Assembly (NCBI GenBank): GCA_019918135.1
Contig: WBZZ01000162.1
Coordinates: 327,501-391,500, forward strand
DNA from: Paulinella micropora
Lineage: Eukaryota > Cercozoa > Imbricatea > Euglyphida > Paulinellidae
Direction of reading: 5' to 3'
Length of the DNA: 64,000 bases
The notes under the pieces are model-generated. The model made no database searches and was not told the DNA's origin. It was given only the letters and a program-made list of their open reading frames with translations. Shown one piece after another: positions 1-11,745 of the stretch (the stretch's first letter is position 1; the number at the start of each line of letters is the position of its first letter). A program made the translations under genes and the position numbers.

Positions 1-303
1 GGTAATATTGCTATTCTTTTCAAAATTGTTTCCTTTGTGACTCGTTTTGTGCCAACTGCATAAAATACCATGGCTCTCATAACAACGCTCCCCAACGCAT
101 CAGTCATTTATTCCTGTCTAGTCTCAGTCTCTATGTTCTTTGAGCACCGACTCTGAGCACGATGCCTCGTCATTTCCATCATCATCCATACTCTGTGCGC
201 AAACAATTACGTGTAGCTTGATCGGATTCATCTCAGTGAATATGTGACTAATTAGATGATATGTCGACCAGCAGGTCATAGCACCTCTTTTACTCTTGCA
301 CAG

Positions 304-1699
304 GTGGAGCTGTACGTGCTCAGAAAGCTTCGGGAACACGAGGAGCGCAGTGGAGAATATCACCCGTACATTTTGCGCTGCCTGAAATCCCAGCTTACAA
401 AATCTCATGTGGAACTCGCATTGGAGTGGTGTCCTGGAGGCGACCTTTTTGACGCCATGTCTGGCTATGATCGCAGACAAGCACCCTTGCCTATGGTAAG
501 GCAATGGATGTATCAGATTGTGTCAGCGGTGGCGCATCTTCACCTGACGCATTCAATCGCGCACATGGACATCAGTCCCGAGAACGTTCTGCTTGATTCT
601 AACGGTGATTGTAAGCTCAGCGACTTTGGAGTTGCCATTAAAGTTGACCCTAGAGACCGTGATGCGGGAACTAAATTCTGTGTCGGTGTGCTCGGCAAGG
701 TATTTGTTTTGCAGATAAATGCCTACCTTTCTTCTTGCTGTCGTTGCCCCGTTTTACTATTTTCACGGTTGTTGTTTCTGTGGTTGCCATGTTCTCATTT
801 TGTTGGTGGTCGATGCTTGCTGGCTGTCATCGTCTCTTGCATTCCATTCGCCCACCTTCATAACTGTGTTGCTGTTTCGTTTGCAGTTCCCGTACATGGC
901 GCCCGAGATTTGGTACCACAAGTACACGGACTGTTTCAAGGCGGACATGTGGTCGTTGGGCATATTGTTCTTCTTCATGTTGACTGGTTACATGCTGCAA
1001 GACGAGGGAGGTCCGTGCCTGGGATGGGATCGGGAGGGCCAGACCGTGCCAAAAGACAAGATCAACAACAAGCTGCTGTGGGTGTCCAATGGTCGCCTCA
1101 AGGAACTCATCCCTGTGTGGGGCATGCAGCACCGCTTCGATGCGGACGCATTGGACCTGCTGGAGGGTCTGATCCGTGTGAACATTGACGAGCGCTTCTC
1201 GATCGCCGAGGTGCTGAGCCATCCCTACCTGCAGCGTGCGCGCTGCGCACCTGCCGGTGAACTCGGTCAACTCAGCCCGCCGCACAATCCACGAGTCATC
1301 CCCAATACATCCGCTGTGTCCCAGGAATACATCTCCACTGAGCAAATCCGGGAAATCATGGTCGAGGCAGAGGCTTCCATCGCGAGCACGCCGTCCAACT
1401 CGGACTCTGAGACCAACCTGAGCCCCATGAGCTCTGAGAGCCGGATCAGCATGGATGAGTCGTCGAGTGACTGTGAGAGCAGCCCCAAGGCCTCGTACAG
1501 GAGCAGCTTCTTCTTCACCCCGCGGTGGGGCTCCAGGCCAGCGCTGCGGTCGTCGCCTCGTCACCGCTTCTTGCTGACGGCGGCCGTCAGGTCGGCGCTA
1601 GGACTGAGCCGCGTGATTCGCAGCCAGGGCAGCCACAGAAGACGACGCGTAGGAGTCGTGCGACCTTCACCATCACACGCTTGCGCCATGGCGGCCTGA
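304..1699 (+). CDS. protein kinase, 5'-truncated by the window, two exons visible
   Basis: Serine/threonine-type protein kinase catalytic domain, joined as exons 304-699 and 887-1699. Exon 304-699 opens after a good 3' splice site (tactcttgcacag), so upstream exons carrying the glycine loop and probably the ATP-binding lysine lie further left or outside the window. Visible motifs are the hinge region with CPGGDLFD, catalytic loop HMDISPENVLL (HMD in place of the usual HRD), DFG, then after the intron MAPE, the DMWSLGILFFFMLTG helix and an R in VNIDERFSIAEVLSHPYL closing the domain. A serine-rich, acidic then basic tail of about 170 residues follows, without a recognised domain. The HMD loop keeps the catalytic Asp, so activity is plausible. 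This is the only host-type gene I can support. Family placement (CAMK/AGC-like) is inference. Confidence 0.85.
700..886 (+). other. spliceosomal intron in the kinase gene
   Basis: A 187-base intron starts GTATTTG and ends in a pyrimidine-rich tract plus TTTGCAG. Removing it joins exon 1 (exactly in phase 0) to TTC CCG TAC ATG GCG CCC, restoring the kinase activation-segment FPYMAPE. This is direct evidence of a eukaryotic nuclear gene. Confidence 0.9.
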
Positions 1700-2629
1700 C
1701 CTCGTGGTGGCAGTTTGCACGCTTGGTGCAACCACAAGCTCTGTGATTGGTCTGACCCTGTCTGTGCATTGCACGTATGTGCCACCACGGTGACCTGATT
1801 CGAGTCAGTTTTGAGACCGCGTTGCGTCGCTTGTGGTGTCTTCTACCCATCGCACATCCATTTTGTTTTTATTTGAATCAATCAAACGTCCATTTTTGCT
1901 ATTTCTATCCTTCAGACGTCTATTTGTGCATTTCTTGTAGAGGTTGATAATAGTTACTTATGCAAAGTATCAGCTTATTTATTATCATATTCCTATGTAA
2001 CGCTATCATCGGGGCCTCACGCTTAGCGCCCACCCCTACGCCAAGACCATTACTATACATATATCTTCGGTCAGCGACAGAATGATGTCAAAGCTGCGGG
2101 GAAAATTCATCTACAGTTACTGTACAGTCAATTTTCTAAATTAAAATTCATTATCTATCAGTATCCAAGCCGGCGATGGGCATAGTATCGACTATAATAC
2201 CGGTACCGTCGCAACTTTAAGAAGTAAACTCCGATTTGTGGACAAACTTTGTGGATGAATTTTTTTGAAGCTGGATCGGCGCGGGGGAGGGGAAATTTAA
2301 TAATTAATGGTTTGCAGATAAAATAAACAGAAAAAGAAGTTTTACTAGAACAGTTCGGTTATAAAATAATATATTTATTGATGCCTATCCTAGCCTTTTA
2401 CTCAACGAATTCAAACAACTCCGCCAGTAACCCAATCTTCTGAGCTTATATAAATAAGGATCAAAGATGGTGGAAAATGTGGGAGACTAGCGGAGCCAAA
2501 AACAACAAAGGCAAACACCAGCCAATTCCCGTTGTCCGGCCTAACGATAATATACTCTATTAAATTGAGCACCTTAAAGACCTGCCAAAACCTTTACCGT
2601 TGATAAGTCACTCTTTTTGACCGGTTATC
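1700..2629. other. intergenic, no gene seen
   Basis: 3' flank of the kinase gene. AT-rich sequence with short reading frames only. I see no coding signature, RNA gene or clear repeat here. Confidence 0.6.
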
Positions 2630-5600
2630 AGATTCTCCTCTGCACGACGTTTCGATTTCACTAACTAGTTTTCGATTCCGTTCAGAAATGATTTCAAACT
2701 TGCGATTAAGTCAAAGATCTTTTTAGAAAAGATTAACCATTGCCTTTTTCCTCTATATACTACCTTTTTCCAGATTTCCAGTGAAACACACACGTTACGG
2801 TAAATTTGTGTACAAGGAACGGAACGCAATGTTTGACTGTCATTTTCGCAGTTCCCAGTCACGTCATTCAAGTTTCGCCTAGGCCTCCCAAATCACTTGA
2901 ATTTGGGTTTTCAAGTTATTACCAACCCGACACTACCCGTTTATAACTGTTAACTCGAAACCGAAAGACACTATCAGTTTGAGAACTGGAGACCTCACAA
3001 TCTACGTTCTACACTTGATCGTACGTTGCCCTCAAGCTTGCAATGAGTTCGAAATTACGTAAATAAACAAAGTGACCTCTCTACTATTTAGTGGTATTTC
3101 ACCTGCTCTCATAGAGTCAGGACTCAACGCAGCCATAGTGTTCTTATTAAGAGTTCGTTGTATCTGCCTACTTGAAGAGTTGTACACAAACTCACAATTC
3201 GAATTTTTTCCTTCCAAGAGAAAACTACATACACAGAGTTGGTGTGTTCTGTGCACAGATCGATTTGGAAAGTCCCTCTCTTTCAGGAGTGGCTATACAA
3301 CAACGTATTAGGACAGAGGTAACCAAAAACACATATGTTTCGACAGACTGTTCACGTGGACTAGGTCCAACATGTCCGGTGTCTTTTTCCCCCACACCTT
3401 GGTATCCCTCATCCATTTTGCTTCCTTCATTTTCTCCTTAGCGGCGTCCCAATTCTTTACCACCTTGGTGAAGGCATTTGATACCATGGGCCAAACCTCA
3501 TCCCTGAAGAAAGCAGCCACCAAGGTCATGTCAAAAGTTTCCCACTTTTTCATATCCGTTCTGACAGTTCCATACCACTCCTCTTTCCAATTTTCAGCTT
3601 AGGTTCGCTAGGTGAATAGCCTGTCATGGCAAAGGGAGTCGCCCCCCACTTAGCCAAATCACTACTTTCGGCTTTCACCCAATCGTACACCTCCTTATAC
3701 CTTGCCCTGTCTTTGTACTTACTTGCCAAAGGGACAAAGTGTTCCAAAAACTGATGCTGCTCTGCGGGTCCTACAATGTAGTCCGATGCTACATGTAGTA
3801 GAAACTCCCCCACAGCCTTCCCCAACAACGGCTGAACACACGGATCCTTGTAGGGATCGTATGTCGCCCCTGTTGCCATTGCCATGTTAACCTCGTAGGT
3901 GTCAAGGTCCAAGTTTCGAGATCAGGGTCCTTCCCTGTTGATCTTCAAAACCCCCCTTACCACCTGTAGGTTCCCTTTCCAGAGACGACTGAAAGCACTA
4001 TCTCACACGACCAGTACAGAATCCTGATTGTCGAGAAGCTACTTGACACTTTCACCAAGACACAGTCAACAACAGTGACTGAGCTTCTTCCCAGAGAGTG
4101 CGTCGTTCCCAGTTCCAAATTTTCCTGAGTTCGAAAAAGGCAAAGGGACTCCAAATGTATTAAGACCTGAGGTCTTACCCTTACGAGCTCAAAGGAAAAA
4201 GAAGTTTAATAATAAAACTGAACCCAACTGGTTCAAGGCTAACCTCCACTTCTAGAGCAGAAAGGGAAGCCAGAATTGAACCCAAACAACAAGCCAAAGG
4301 GAAAACCCGCTAAAAACGGAGTGTCGCTTTGACACGGGTCAACTGACACGAAGCGTTACGTCCGTAACCTGCACAAATTCCAAACATACCACAAACAACA
4401 ACCCATAAGTGCAATTTCCCTTATTTAGCCATAAATTCCCAGTCACGGAGAAAACGGCCAAATTTCACGGAATTTCCGTGCCAATTTTCCTTATCTTCAA
4501 ACGGTTACTACATATGCTACAAAAGGATCGGGTCAACGCTATTAATGTGGGAGGTTAATGAATACGGATGCTACAGCTTCGTGTACCTTACCTCGGCATG
4601 CTAAAAGCCTTCACCACTCCGGTAAACGGCTAAGTGTAAAATATAGGATTTAAGGCCCTATGGGATCTAAGCTTCCTAGCTTCCCTCCCATACCCCTTAT
4701 CATATTACAACATTGAAACCGGAACGTTCAAAACCGGAAATGTAATAAGAATTCATCTTAAAATACATTTAATAACACGGAATCATTTCCACAAGTGAAT
4801 TCCCGTAAAAACCAATATCGTATAAACGATGTAGTATACCGTGGGTGTTACAACTTGAAGGTGAAATACCAGTAAACTAGTAGCAGAGCGGTCACTTCGT
4901 TTCAAGTATTTACGTAGATTTCTACTTGTTTGCAGACTAATGCAAAGTACGATCACGACTGAACGTAGATTGTGAGTTGGTGAGCTTGCGTGACTTGAAA
5001 TAGCTGTATAGCACTTGAAGGATGGCTTCAAGTGTAACTTTAGTATAATTTCAAGTGTCCGAAATTTGCATTTGGAAAAAGTTTCCACAGTTTTGATGTA
5101 TTATAAAAAGCAAGTCAACTCAAATATTGTTTTCAGTCCAATTAACAAGGATCCAGAAGCACCAATTTTTCAGGTCGCTGACTATGGGATGGTTGCTGAT
5201 CTTTTCAAAGTTGTTCCTGATTTGACCAAAGAACTACAAAAAAAAGTAAATTTTCAGAGGGGAAAAAAATATATAAAAAAAAAATAAAAAAAAATTAAAA
5301 AATTAAAAAAACTTGTCATAATCTTTACATAGAAATTTGGTAGTGTGTAATTCACTACGGAAAAACTTACTCAATAAAAAAATAGAGTTTACGTCATAGA
5401 ATCCAGACAGAAATATGGTAGACACTGAGTTTGATGAAACCGCAAACGACGAGTTGCTTGGTTCGTCGAATCCATCATTTGCAGTCTTGTTGCTAGTGAG
5501 AATTATCATGGTGGAAAGGAAAGATGAATCAGATGATGTGATTTAGGTTTCAAACACTGTTTTGATAAGATTTCGGGTCCGGCAGAGCCTAGGTCTAATA

Positions 5601-5830
5601 GATTTAGTCTCACTCTTGTTAGCTTGTCCACAAATTTACCGCAACGTGCGTGTTTCACGGGAAATCAGGGGAAAAGGTGATAGAGTGGGGCAAACTGAGG
5701 CAATGGTTAATCTTTTTTTAAAAGAACTTTGACTTGATCGTTTGAAGTCATTTCTGAACGAAACTTGAGTCAAAAACTACTTAGTGAAGTCGAACTTGAA
5801 TCGTCGGAAACGTCGTGCAGAGGAGAATCT
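2630..5830. mobile_element. decayed DNA element with terminal inverted repeats
   Basis: The first 24 bases (2630-2653, beginning AGATTCTCCTCTGCACGACG) are repeated exactly inverted at 5807-5830. Weaker inverted similarity continues inward to about 2760 and 5700, for example the AAAGATTAACCATTGCC block. The 3.2-kb interior has no transposase I can recognise. It holds only a broken minus-strand frame (3308-3912), many CACTTGAA/TTCAAGTG words and A-rich tracts around 5260-5310. No target duplication is obvious. It is probably a non-autonomous or decayed transposon. The class cannot be named. Confidence 0.6.
3308..3912 (-). pseudogene. broken reading frame of unknown function, possibly gag-like
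   Basis: Two minus-strand frames (3550-3912 and 3308-3553) meet with an ATGA overlap, as if one frameshifted gene. The text is helical and charged (motifs YKDPCVQPLLGKAVGEF, WDAAKEKMKEAKWM), as retroelement gag proteins often are, but I recognise no diagnostic motif. It lies inside the inverted-repeat element. The function is unknown and the gag idea is a guess. Confidence 0.35.
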
Positions 5831-5833
5831 AAC

Positions 5834-6061
5834 TGTACTATCCCCAACAATAGCTCAATGGAAGAGTAAGTCGGTAATATAACCAAACACAGTCCTCAAA
5901 AAGAGAATGATAACTCGTTATATTAGCTCAGTGACGCAAAGACAAAAAGCCGCCAAAAGACCAGGATCAAATTGGCATTTAAGACGTGTCCGGCCAGACG
6001 AAATCTATAAATACGTTTTTACCGGATAATTTGGGGGTGGGGGGGGTGATTGATGTCCACA
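5834..6061 (-). repeat. diverged LTR of gypsy family G1
   Basis: Begins TGTACTATCCCC and ends TCCACA, followed by a polypurine tract on the minus strand (plus GTACCCCCTCCC). It aligns along its length with the G1 LTRs at 52265-52502, 52754-52991 and 63430-63668, sharing blocks such as ACCAAACACAGTCCTCAAAA and TTATATTAGCTCAGTGA. It abuts the right end of the inverted-repeat element. Confidence 0.75.
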
Positions 6062-6779
6062 GTACCCCCTCCCAGCTTTTATGGCGGAACTCCGTTTCCA
6101 GTGGATGAACAGCTTCGAGCTGACTCCCTGAGGAACCCTGAGGATGGTACAGCAGTACAATATCCCCGACCTGAAATCTGACTTGATCCAGGTGTGCCTG
6201 CCTGACACCCTCAGCATCAGTCTTCCTGCGCTCCGCCTCCCTATGCGCCTGTACTATTTGCTCCGCCTCCATCTTCGCCCGAAGTCTCACCCCAAACAGC
6301 TTATCCTGATCTGCCCATGAATCCTTTGGGTGCAGCAGTGAGACTGGGATGGCGGGCTTACGCCCATATACCAATTGGTATGGTGAGACGGAACCTTTTG
6401 AACCACTTAACGCTGCAAAGGGTAGGAAATGCATAGCAAAGGCAAACGAGGATGCTGCCTCCACCCATGCCTTTTGGTTCTCCTTCTTCATACAATACAT
6501 CTTCAGCGCGGCCTTGAGGGGTCTATGCACCCGCTCTATCTTGCCGTTTGCTCTGGGGTTATAGGCAGTGAGATATTGCCATTTCATGCCTTAATATGCA
6601 GATAGCTTGTCGATGACTTCATTATTAAAGTCAGAGCCTCGATCTGAGCATATTTTTCTCGGCACCCCAATCTGTGAGATGATCCTGTCAATCAATGCCT
6701 TGGCTGTTGTTTCGCCCGTAACGTCTTTGACTGGGACCACCCATACATAGTTGGTGGCTCTGTCTAGTGGCGAACTCAA
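6062..6779 (-). pseudogene. gypsy G1 integrase fragment
   Basis: Retroviral-type integrase core without its start. Motifs are DRATNYVWVVPVKDVTGET, CSDRGSDFNNEVIDKL, then after a stop and frame break WQYLTAYNPRANGKIERVHR. They supply the second catalytic Asp and the Glu (GKIER). The C-terminal part (VGDIVLLYHPQ) follows until the LTR. It is closely similar to the integrase at 55092-55898. In this copy the integrase tail is joined almost directly to the polypurine tract and LTR, so about 2-3 kb of 3' sequence present in the longer G1 element is missing. Confidence 0.85.
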
Positions 6780-6805
6780 CTCGCTTGAGGAGTAGTGGCC
6801 ATTGA

Positions 6806-7876
6806 TTACCGAATTCGATGGATCCGACGTGATGCCGGGTCGAAGGCATACCCGATAGGTCTTGCAAACTCTTCGAACGCCTCAGGACCCTCGAGGAGGT
6901 GAGTGTCCATCCCTCGCAGCATCACCTCTTCCGGTATGCGATATGGTTGCAGTAACCGGTTGACGGGTTCGTAGCTGACCTTTAAGTTGTGGGGAGGGCT
7001 GGAAGGGGGAGGCTTGGGTGCCTCTGAGTTGCTGCCCCATCTGATGACCCGGTATATGTTCTTGGATACCGGCCTATCCCCATGGCAGTACACCGGCCGA
7101 TCGATCGGTTCGTATATGTACGGGATGTCATCAGTTTTGTGGAAGTATGTCAAGTATGTCTCGTTCCTGCCCCAGTGTCGGGTTTGTTCGGGAGGCGGAC
7201 AGCGGTGGTGCTGATACGCCAGGTCGTAGACCGCTGGGGAGGGTCGTGGTTCCTTGATCGGGTTTAACCCGTTACTGTACTTGTCAGGCGCGGTAATATC
7301 CCTTACGCCGACTTTCTTCGAGTATTTGAGGCGAGCCTTTATTCGTCGCTCTGCCCTGCTGGGCGGGATATCGCTCCGTCGGACTCGTCAGTGTCCCACC
7401 GCCCGACCTCGTCCGACACGCCGGCGAAATCGACCGTCATCGTCCGGAGGTGGCATGGCCAGGCCCTCCGGATCGACGTCCTCGTCCGTCGAAGGAGAGG
7501 AAGGTGCTGTCGCAACACTAGCCGGCGTTGCGACTCCCTCCGGTCTCATATGGGTAGACTCGGTGTCTGAGTGATCGGGGAGTCTGTCGTGTCGGCTATT
7601 GGAGATGGTTGGGCTCGGGCGGGGTTGGGCTGTTCCTTCCGGAATGATACCGGCCCCCTTGGCATCCGAGTGTGTCGTTTTCCGTCTTTTGTGTGGTGGG
7701 TTGGTGCACGTGGGGCTCTCCGACATGGGCAATTGGGACCCAGACGGTTGTTTGGCCTCCGGCGGCGCCCCCGCTATCGGCTGGCCTTCCTGCCTCTGGT
7801 CCAATGCTTTCCCCGTTTCGACCGCGACGACTTGCATTAGCAAGTGTACTACCGCGATGACGCACACCGACGCCAC
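6806..7876 (-). pseudogene. minus-strand reading frames of unknown function, possible retroelement 5' ORF
   Basis: Two adjacent frames, 7388-7876 (hydrophobic N-terminus, then a polar, Pro/Ser/Thr-rich segment) and 6806-7153 (motif YRIPEEVMLRGMDTHLLEGP near its end). They sit between G1 and G2 fragments on the same strand, so a gag-like role is possible, but no zinc knuckle or capsid motif is visible. The join to the G1 integrase at about 6780-6805 is abrupt. I do not recognise the family. Confidence 0.35.
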
Positions 7877-7879
7877 GCA

Positions 7880-8845
7880 CGCTAATACAAACGCTAGTTA
7901 TTGCTCCAGCGCCGTCTGCATGCCTATAGGTGGCATAGTGACATTAATGTCTGTAAATTTGTGAGCCAATAAAATATGAGCAAGGGCAGTGTACTTTCTG
8001 TTGTGTGTGTGATATTTGTCGTCTTCACACCCTGCTTACTCATTTCTACACTTGGCAACAGAGGGATTAGAGCGCGACAATAGCTCTTGAATCCCTTCTC
8101 CTGTCCGTGTTTAATGCTTCGGAATCAATTATGGATCAGGCTGTTTGGTATAAGGGACACTGAAATGCGTGAATGAAGTATATATATATATATATGCTTA
8201 TGGCTCGTGGTGTTTTTCAACCTTCCACCCAAACCACGGGATCGAAAGGGCGTGACATAAATGACATGACATTCTGTGGGGAATAATCTATCACACCCCA
8301 CACATGCCAGAGCCGCGGGAGGCGGGCTAGGCACTCGGGAGGAGGCGAGTGTGATGTGCAATGGCTAGGTTGAGCTAGCCAGAAATTATTCCAACCCATG
8401 GTGGCAACACCAACTACCGACCCGTCAAAATACCTTCAGGGCCGTCGCACCCCAGTGTCGGTGGGCGGGGCAGGGTTATTTTTCCCGTATGTTATATCAT
8501 GTTAGGTCCAACCCCCCCTTCTCGTAGAAGAGCGGACTTAGGTAGTATTTTAAACAAGACAGAGGTATCTTCGGTTGTGTCCCCGATATGGAAGTGGCTA
8601 GGTTTCCGCTCGGTGCGGTTGTGCCCGGTACCCCTATACTACCCGTATTTGTGCTATGCGCTTTGTCGATCATCACCTTGACTACTTCCGACCGCGTTTG
8701 GACTTTGCGGATTGGCCTAGTCTGCCGGGTTTGTATTTGCCCGGTGCTAGTGCCCCTATGAGACTGGTGGAAATGCCTTCCGCGGCAATCTTGTCCCATA
8801 CCCGGAGTGGGATTCGACCATGTTGGAGATCAAACGGGTAGTTTA
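7880..8845. other. no supported gene; short TA repeat
   Basis: Contains a (TA)n run near 8178-8194 and a minus-strand G-rich tract at 8508-8520 that could be a polypurine tract for the G2 element. I could not find a matching LTR pair, so the 3' boundary of G2 is left open. Confidence 0.4.
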
Positions 8846-8849
8846 ACAG

Positions 8850-9428
8850 TCACCATGCGCGGCCATACCTGGATTGCCAGGGTTTATATCCGGGCGATTT
8901 ATCGGTAATGCCCTTCCAGAACGTTTCGACGTTCTCTCCGTCCCGGAAAACTGGGTAGAAAATCCGGGATTCGGGATCGTCGAGATCTTGGTGTGATCGA
9001 TAGAATTGGAGGATGGGCGGTTCGGCCGTGGTCGCTTTGTGCGCTCTGGTGGCACGGACCTTCGGTTCCCATTCCTTGACTTTCATTAGGAAGAAGTCAT
9101 TTCGGCAATTGTCGCCTACGTGGGCCGTTGGTGGACGGAGGATGTATATCTTTCCCACGTGCCAATGGATGGTCTTGATGTCCTCGCCTTTCTTGAGCTT
9201 GGACTCACCCTGTGGGCGCTGAGGGGCTATGTCCGCCTTCTCCTCCTGTTCGGTCTGCGGATGTATGTCCGGCCGCGGAGCTATGACTGCTGGGGAGGAT
9301 CCGTCGTCCTGGTCGACGTCCATTCCCTCTTGGCTGGGTGCCGATGCTGCGTTATTCTCCGCAGCTGGGATCGGCTGATCGGGGTTATCCTTCGCCTCGG
9401 CCGTCTTATCGCGGCGCTTGGGCGACAC
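8850..9428 (-). CDS. G2 pol C-terminal domain after integrase
   Basis: A 192-residue frame. It begins with an acidic, disordered segment and then a compact region: KIYILRPPTAHVGDNCRNDF, WEPKVRATRA, EPPILQFYRSHQDLDDPESR, IFYPVFRDGENVETFWKGIT. The same arrangement (PILQFWRSMDPVEDPKARHY, LPVYKDAKSLETWDDTIT) ends pol of G1 at 53842-54261. So two diverged gypsy families share a module downstream of integrase. By position it could act as a chromatin-reader-like targeting module, as chromodomains do in other gypsy elements. That is inference, and I cannot name the domain. Confidence 0.65.
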   Translation of the reverse strand: MSPKRRDKTAEAKDNPDQPIPAAENNAASAPSQEGMDVDQDDGSSPAVIAPRPDIHPQTEQEEKADIAPQRPQGESKLKKGEDIKTIHWHVGKIYILRPPTAHVGDNCRNDFFLMKVKEWEPKVRATRAHKATTAEPPILQFYRSHQDLDDPESRIFYPVFRDGENVETFWKGITDKSPGYKPWQSRYGRAW

Positions 9429-10254
9429 GCAAGCTAACGTTCAGCTTTTGGATAGCATCCGCCATGGTCTCGTTACGGTCGAGCATGGGGTTAAAGCGCA
9501 TTAAGCGTCGGACGTGAACCACCAGTGTCTTACCCTTACCCTGTATTCGGTAGATCAGGGCCCCTACTTGTTCCACCACTGTGTAGGGTCCCTGCCACAT
9601 GGGGAAGAGTTTAACACTGACCAAGTTAGGGGCCTGCGGGACGTATAGGAATACGAGATCCCCCGCATTGTATTCGCCCGATTCGTACTTGACCTTGGAA
9701 GGTGTGTTCTGATTGCGGTGGTTAGCCTCTTCGGGCCATTCGCCATACGGGTCGCCTTTGAGGCAGAAGTCCCGTAGCGGTTTGACGAAGTCTTGAAAGT
9801 TTGGAATAAATTCGGAGTACACTTGTGCCATACAGAGAAAAGAGTGTAGCGCAGTGCGTGTGTTTGGGCGCGGGAGGGAACGAATGCCGTCCCGCTTCTC
9901 CGGCTTGAGCACTATTTCGCCCCCTTGAACTCTATATCCTAGATAGTCTATATGCTCATTGGCGAAGGAGCATTTCTCTAGGTTCAGCCTCAAGCCGAAA
10001 GCCTCTAAGCGCCGTAACACGTCGGACACGGCCAGGTGTTCCGCCTCCGTGTTGGAGTATATAACGATATTGTCTATATAGCAAAAGCTATATTGGTTCG
10101 TGTGACCATAGGTCTCTATGAATTGTTCGTCCCCATAATTCGGGTCCGATAGAGCCTGATTCATACAGTCCTGAAAAATCGCCGGGGCCGTCTTCAGTCC
10201 CATCGGGAGGACTGTCCATTGGTACAGTCTCCCTCCGACGGCGAAGGCAGTCAA
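9406..10254 (-). pseudogene. G2 reverse transcriptase fused in frame to integrase C-terminus (internal deletion)
   Basis: The frame starts inside the RT palm: LYQWTVLPMGLKTAPAIFQD, then the catalytic box as FCYIDNIVIYS (YIDN where YIDD is usual), and LEKCSFANEHIDYLGYRVQG of the thumb. After LRDFCLKGDPYGEWPEE it jumps straight to an integrase tail (YNAGDLVFLYVP, LFPMWQGPYTVVEQVG). The RNase H and integrase core are absent, yet the reading frame stays open. Compared with G1, roughly 2 kb is missing. The second catalytic Asp being Asn also argues that this copy is dead. Confidence 0.85.
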
Positions 10255-10348
10255 CGGACGGCTGTCCGCTTCGAGCGGTATTCCAGAAGCCGTTCTTTAG
10301 GTCGAGCTTGGTAAAATATTTGGCCTGTCGAAGCTTGTTAAGACCATC

Positions 10349-11246
10349 TCACATCCGAGGGATAGGTGTCTCGACGCTCTTTATGATCTTGTTAAGCCTG
10401 GTATAGTTGATACAAAATCGTTGTTTGCCATCCGGCTTCGGAGCCAGCCTGACCGGCGATCGAAACTCCGACCACGACGGCTCGATCAGTCGCTTGGCTA
10501 ACATGTCCTGCACCATTTCCTCACAGATCTGTTCTTCTTTGTAGCTGAGGCGTGATCCTTTGAGGTGGGACATGGTCTATCCAACTTGTCGTTCTATCCT
10601 AGCGGCGGTATGGGCCACGCCACCGGCGACAAGTGGGCCGAACAACGTTTTGTTTTTCAAGAATTGGGCTTTTAGGTCCCTGACAAAGTCTGGCGATCCC
10701 TGTTGTCGCGCTATGAACTCATCAATGATCCCTTCGACGGGCTTTTGGTCCCGTGGGTCATCCGGGTACTCGAGTATGGAGTCCAGGCCTTCAACCTCGT
10801 CCTTCGCGTCCCGGCCTAGGTATCGCGTGGAGGTTTGTGTGTCCCAGGAGGCAAACTCCTGTAGGTCGGCAATCATTTCGGCATATTGTTTCGCCGCGGT
10901 CTTATGGTAGAAGCCGGGGAAAATTTGGAATGCCGTTTCCCGCAAGTCATCGACCGTCCCGGTCATGAGCTTAGTACGGTATAATAAACCGTCCTTTACC
11001 AAGCCCAAGCGGAAAGCAATGAGGGATTTTGCCTGTCGGCTGGGTATCGGAATGTGATCATCGATAACCCGATCCAAAACATCTCTCCACCACTGTGGGA
11101 TGGATTGGAAGAATGATCGTGATGTCTTCGCCCCGATCCAGGCGGTCAGCTAATATTTTGGGTACAGCCGTTAAGCTGTCCGGCTGTATCGGGACTGCGC
11201 CCTGGTACCACTGTTTAAGCTTCAGCATGACGTCACGAGACGTCAT
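10349..11246 (-). pseudogene. G2 protease-RT linker and RT N-terminus
   Basis: Three frames in succession: 11058-11246, 10577-11077 (HIPIPSRQAK, FYHKTAAKQYAEMIADLQEF, FGPLVAGGVAH) and 10349-10573 (EEMVQDMLAKRLIEPSWSEF, then KPDGKQRFCINYTRLNKI of RT motif 1/2). The order and spacing match the G1 element at 57526-58305 (HPIPVPSRKQ, HAGGVKPEDF, LNEDFIERSTSPIVSQP). Frame changes between pieces indicate indels. Confidence 0.75.
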
Positions 11247-11728
11247 CCTCCGTCAGCCGTTTTGAAGCGTGGTACCAGGCTCGTTTTTACCCGAACGTAT
11301 TGATGCACCCCCTTGTCCAGTTGACCCGGCTGGTCAAAGCCATGCCATGAGTCTTCCTGACGCTTTAGGAGTAATATTTGTGCATCCCTCTTGGTCGCGA
11401 GCTCCTCGAAATCCTCCCATGGGTTAGTCGGCTTTTCCTCCGACTCCGGGATGTATACGTTGGTGTACACCCAGGCTGTACCCTGTGGGGAAGGACGAGT
11501 TTGCTCGGTGAGGTGTCCATCATAAGGTAAAGGAGGGGCCGGTGGTATCAGTGTGACCTGAGCCCTACCGCCATATGGGTATTTCAGTGGGAGGTCCATT
11601 TCCGGGTTGAGGATCGGAAATTCGGACTCATGTCGTCCACGCCCATATTTGATAATGTCCTGTCCCAGCATGATCCTCTTCCTGATACGAAGGGCCGGAA
11701 GGTCGTAGGTCGTAATGATTGCACAAAT
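11243..11728 (-). pseudogene. G2 protease C-terminal half, cut by element X
   Basis: The frame reads TTYDLPALRIRKRIMLGQD followed by IIKYGRGRHESEFPILNPEM, downstream of where an aspartic protease ends. Its upstream partner lies 9.5 kb away at 21304-21764 (ending LGKPDLKMMDAQ). The break falls in the sequence GCACAAATTTGTGC, a palindromic insertion point. Confidence 0.7.
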
Positions 11729-11745
11729 TTGCGTAGTCACTACCG
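11667..11745. repeat. left arm of an inverted repeat bracketing element X
   Basis: The stretch containing ATCCTCTTCCTGATACGAAG and GGTCGTA is found inverted at 21232-21302, with small indels. The left copy is ordinary G2 coding sequence. The right copy is out of place in the opposite orientation, next to the other protease half. So the right junction gained an inverted copy of the left target flank (or X carries it). Confidence 0.75.

Noticed and set aside
827-1564. 245-codon minus-strand frame over the kinase
   Set aside because: Antisense shadow of kinase exon 2. The sense strand has clear kinase motifs and splice sites.
7259-8500. Possible LTR pair for G2 between the 8.0-8.5 kb and 50.6-51.2 kb regions
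   Set aside because: I compared both regions by eye and found no shared block. Only a G-rich tract near 8508-8520 suggests a polypurine tract.
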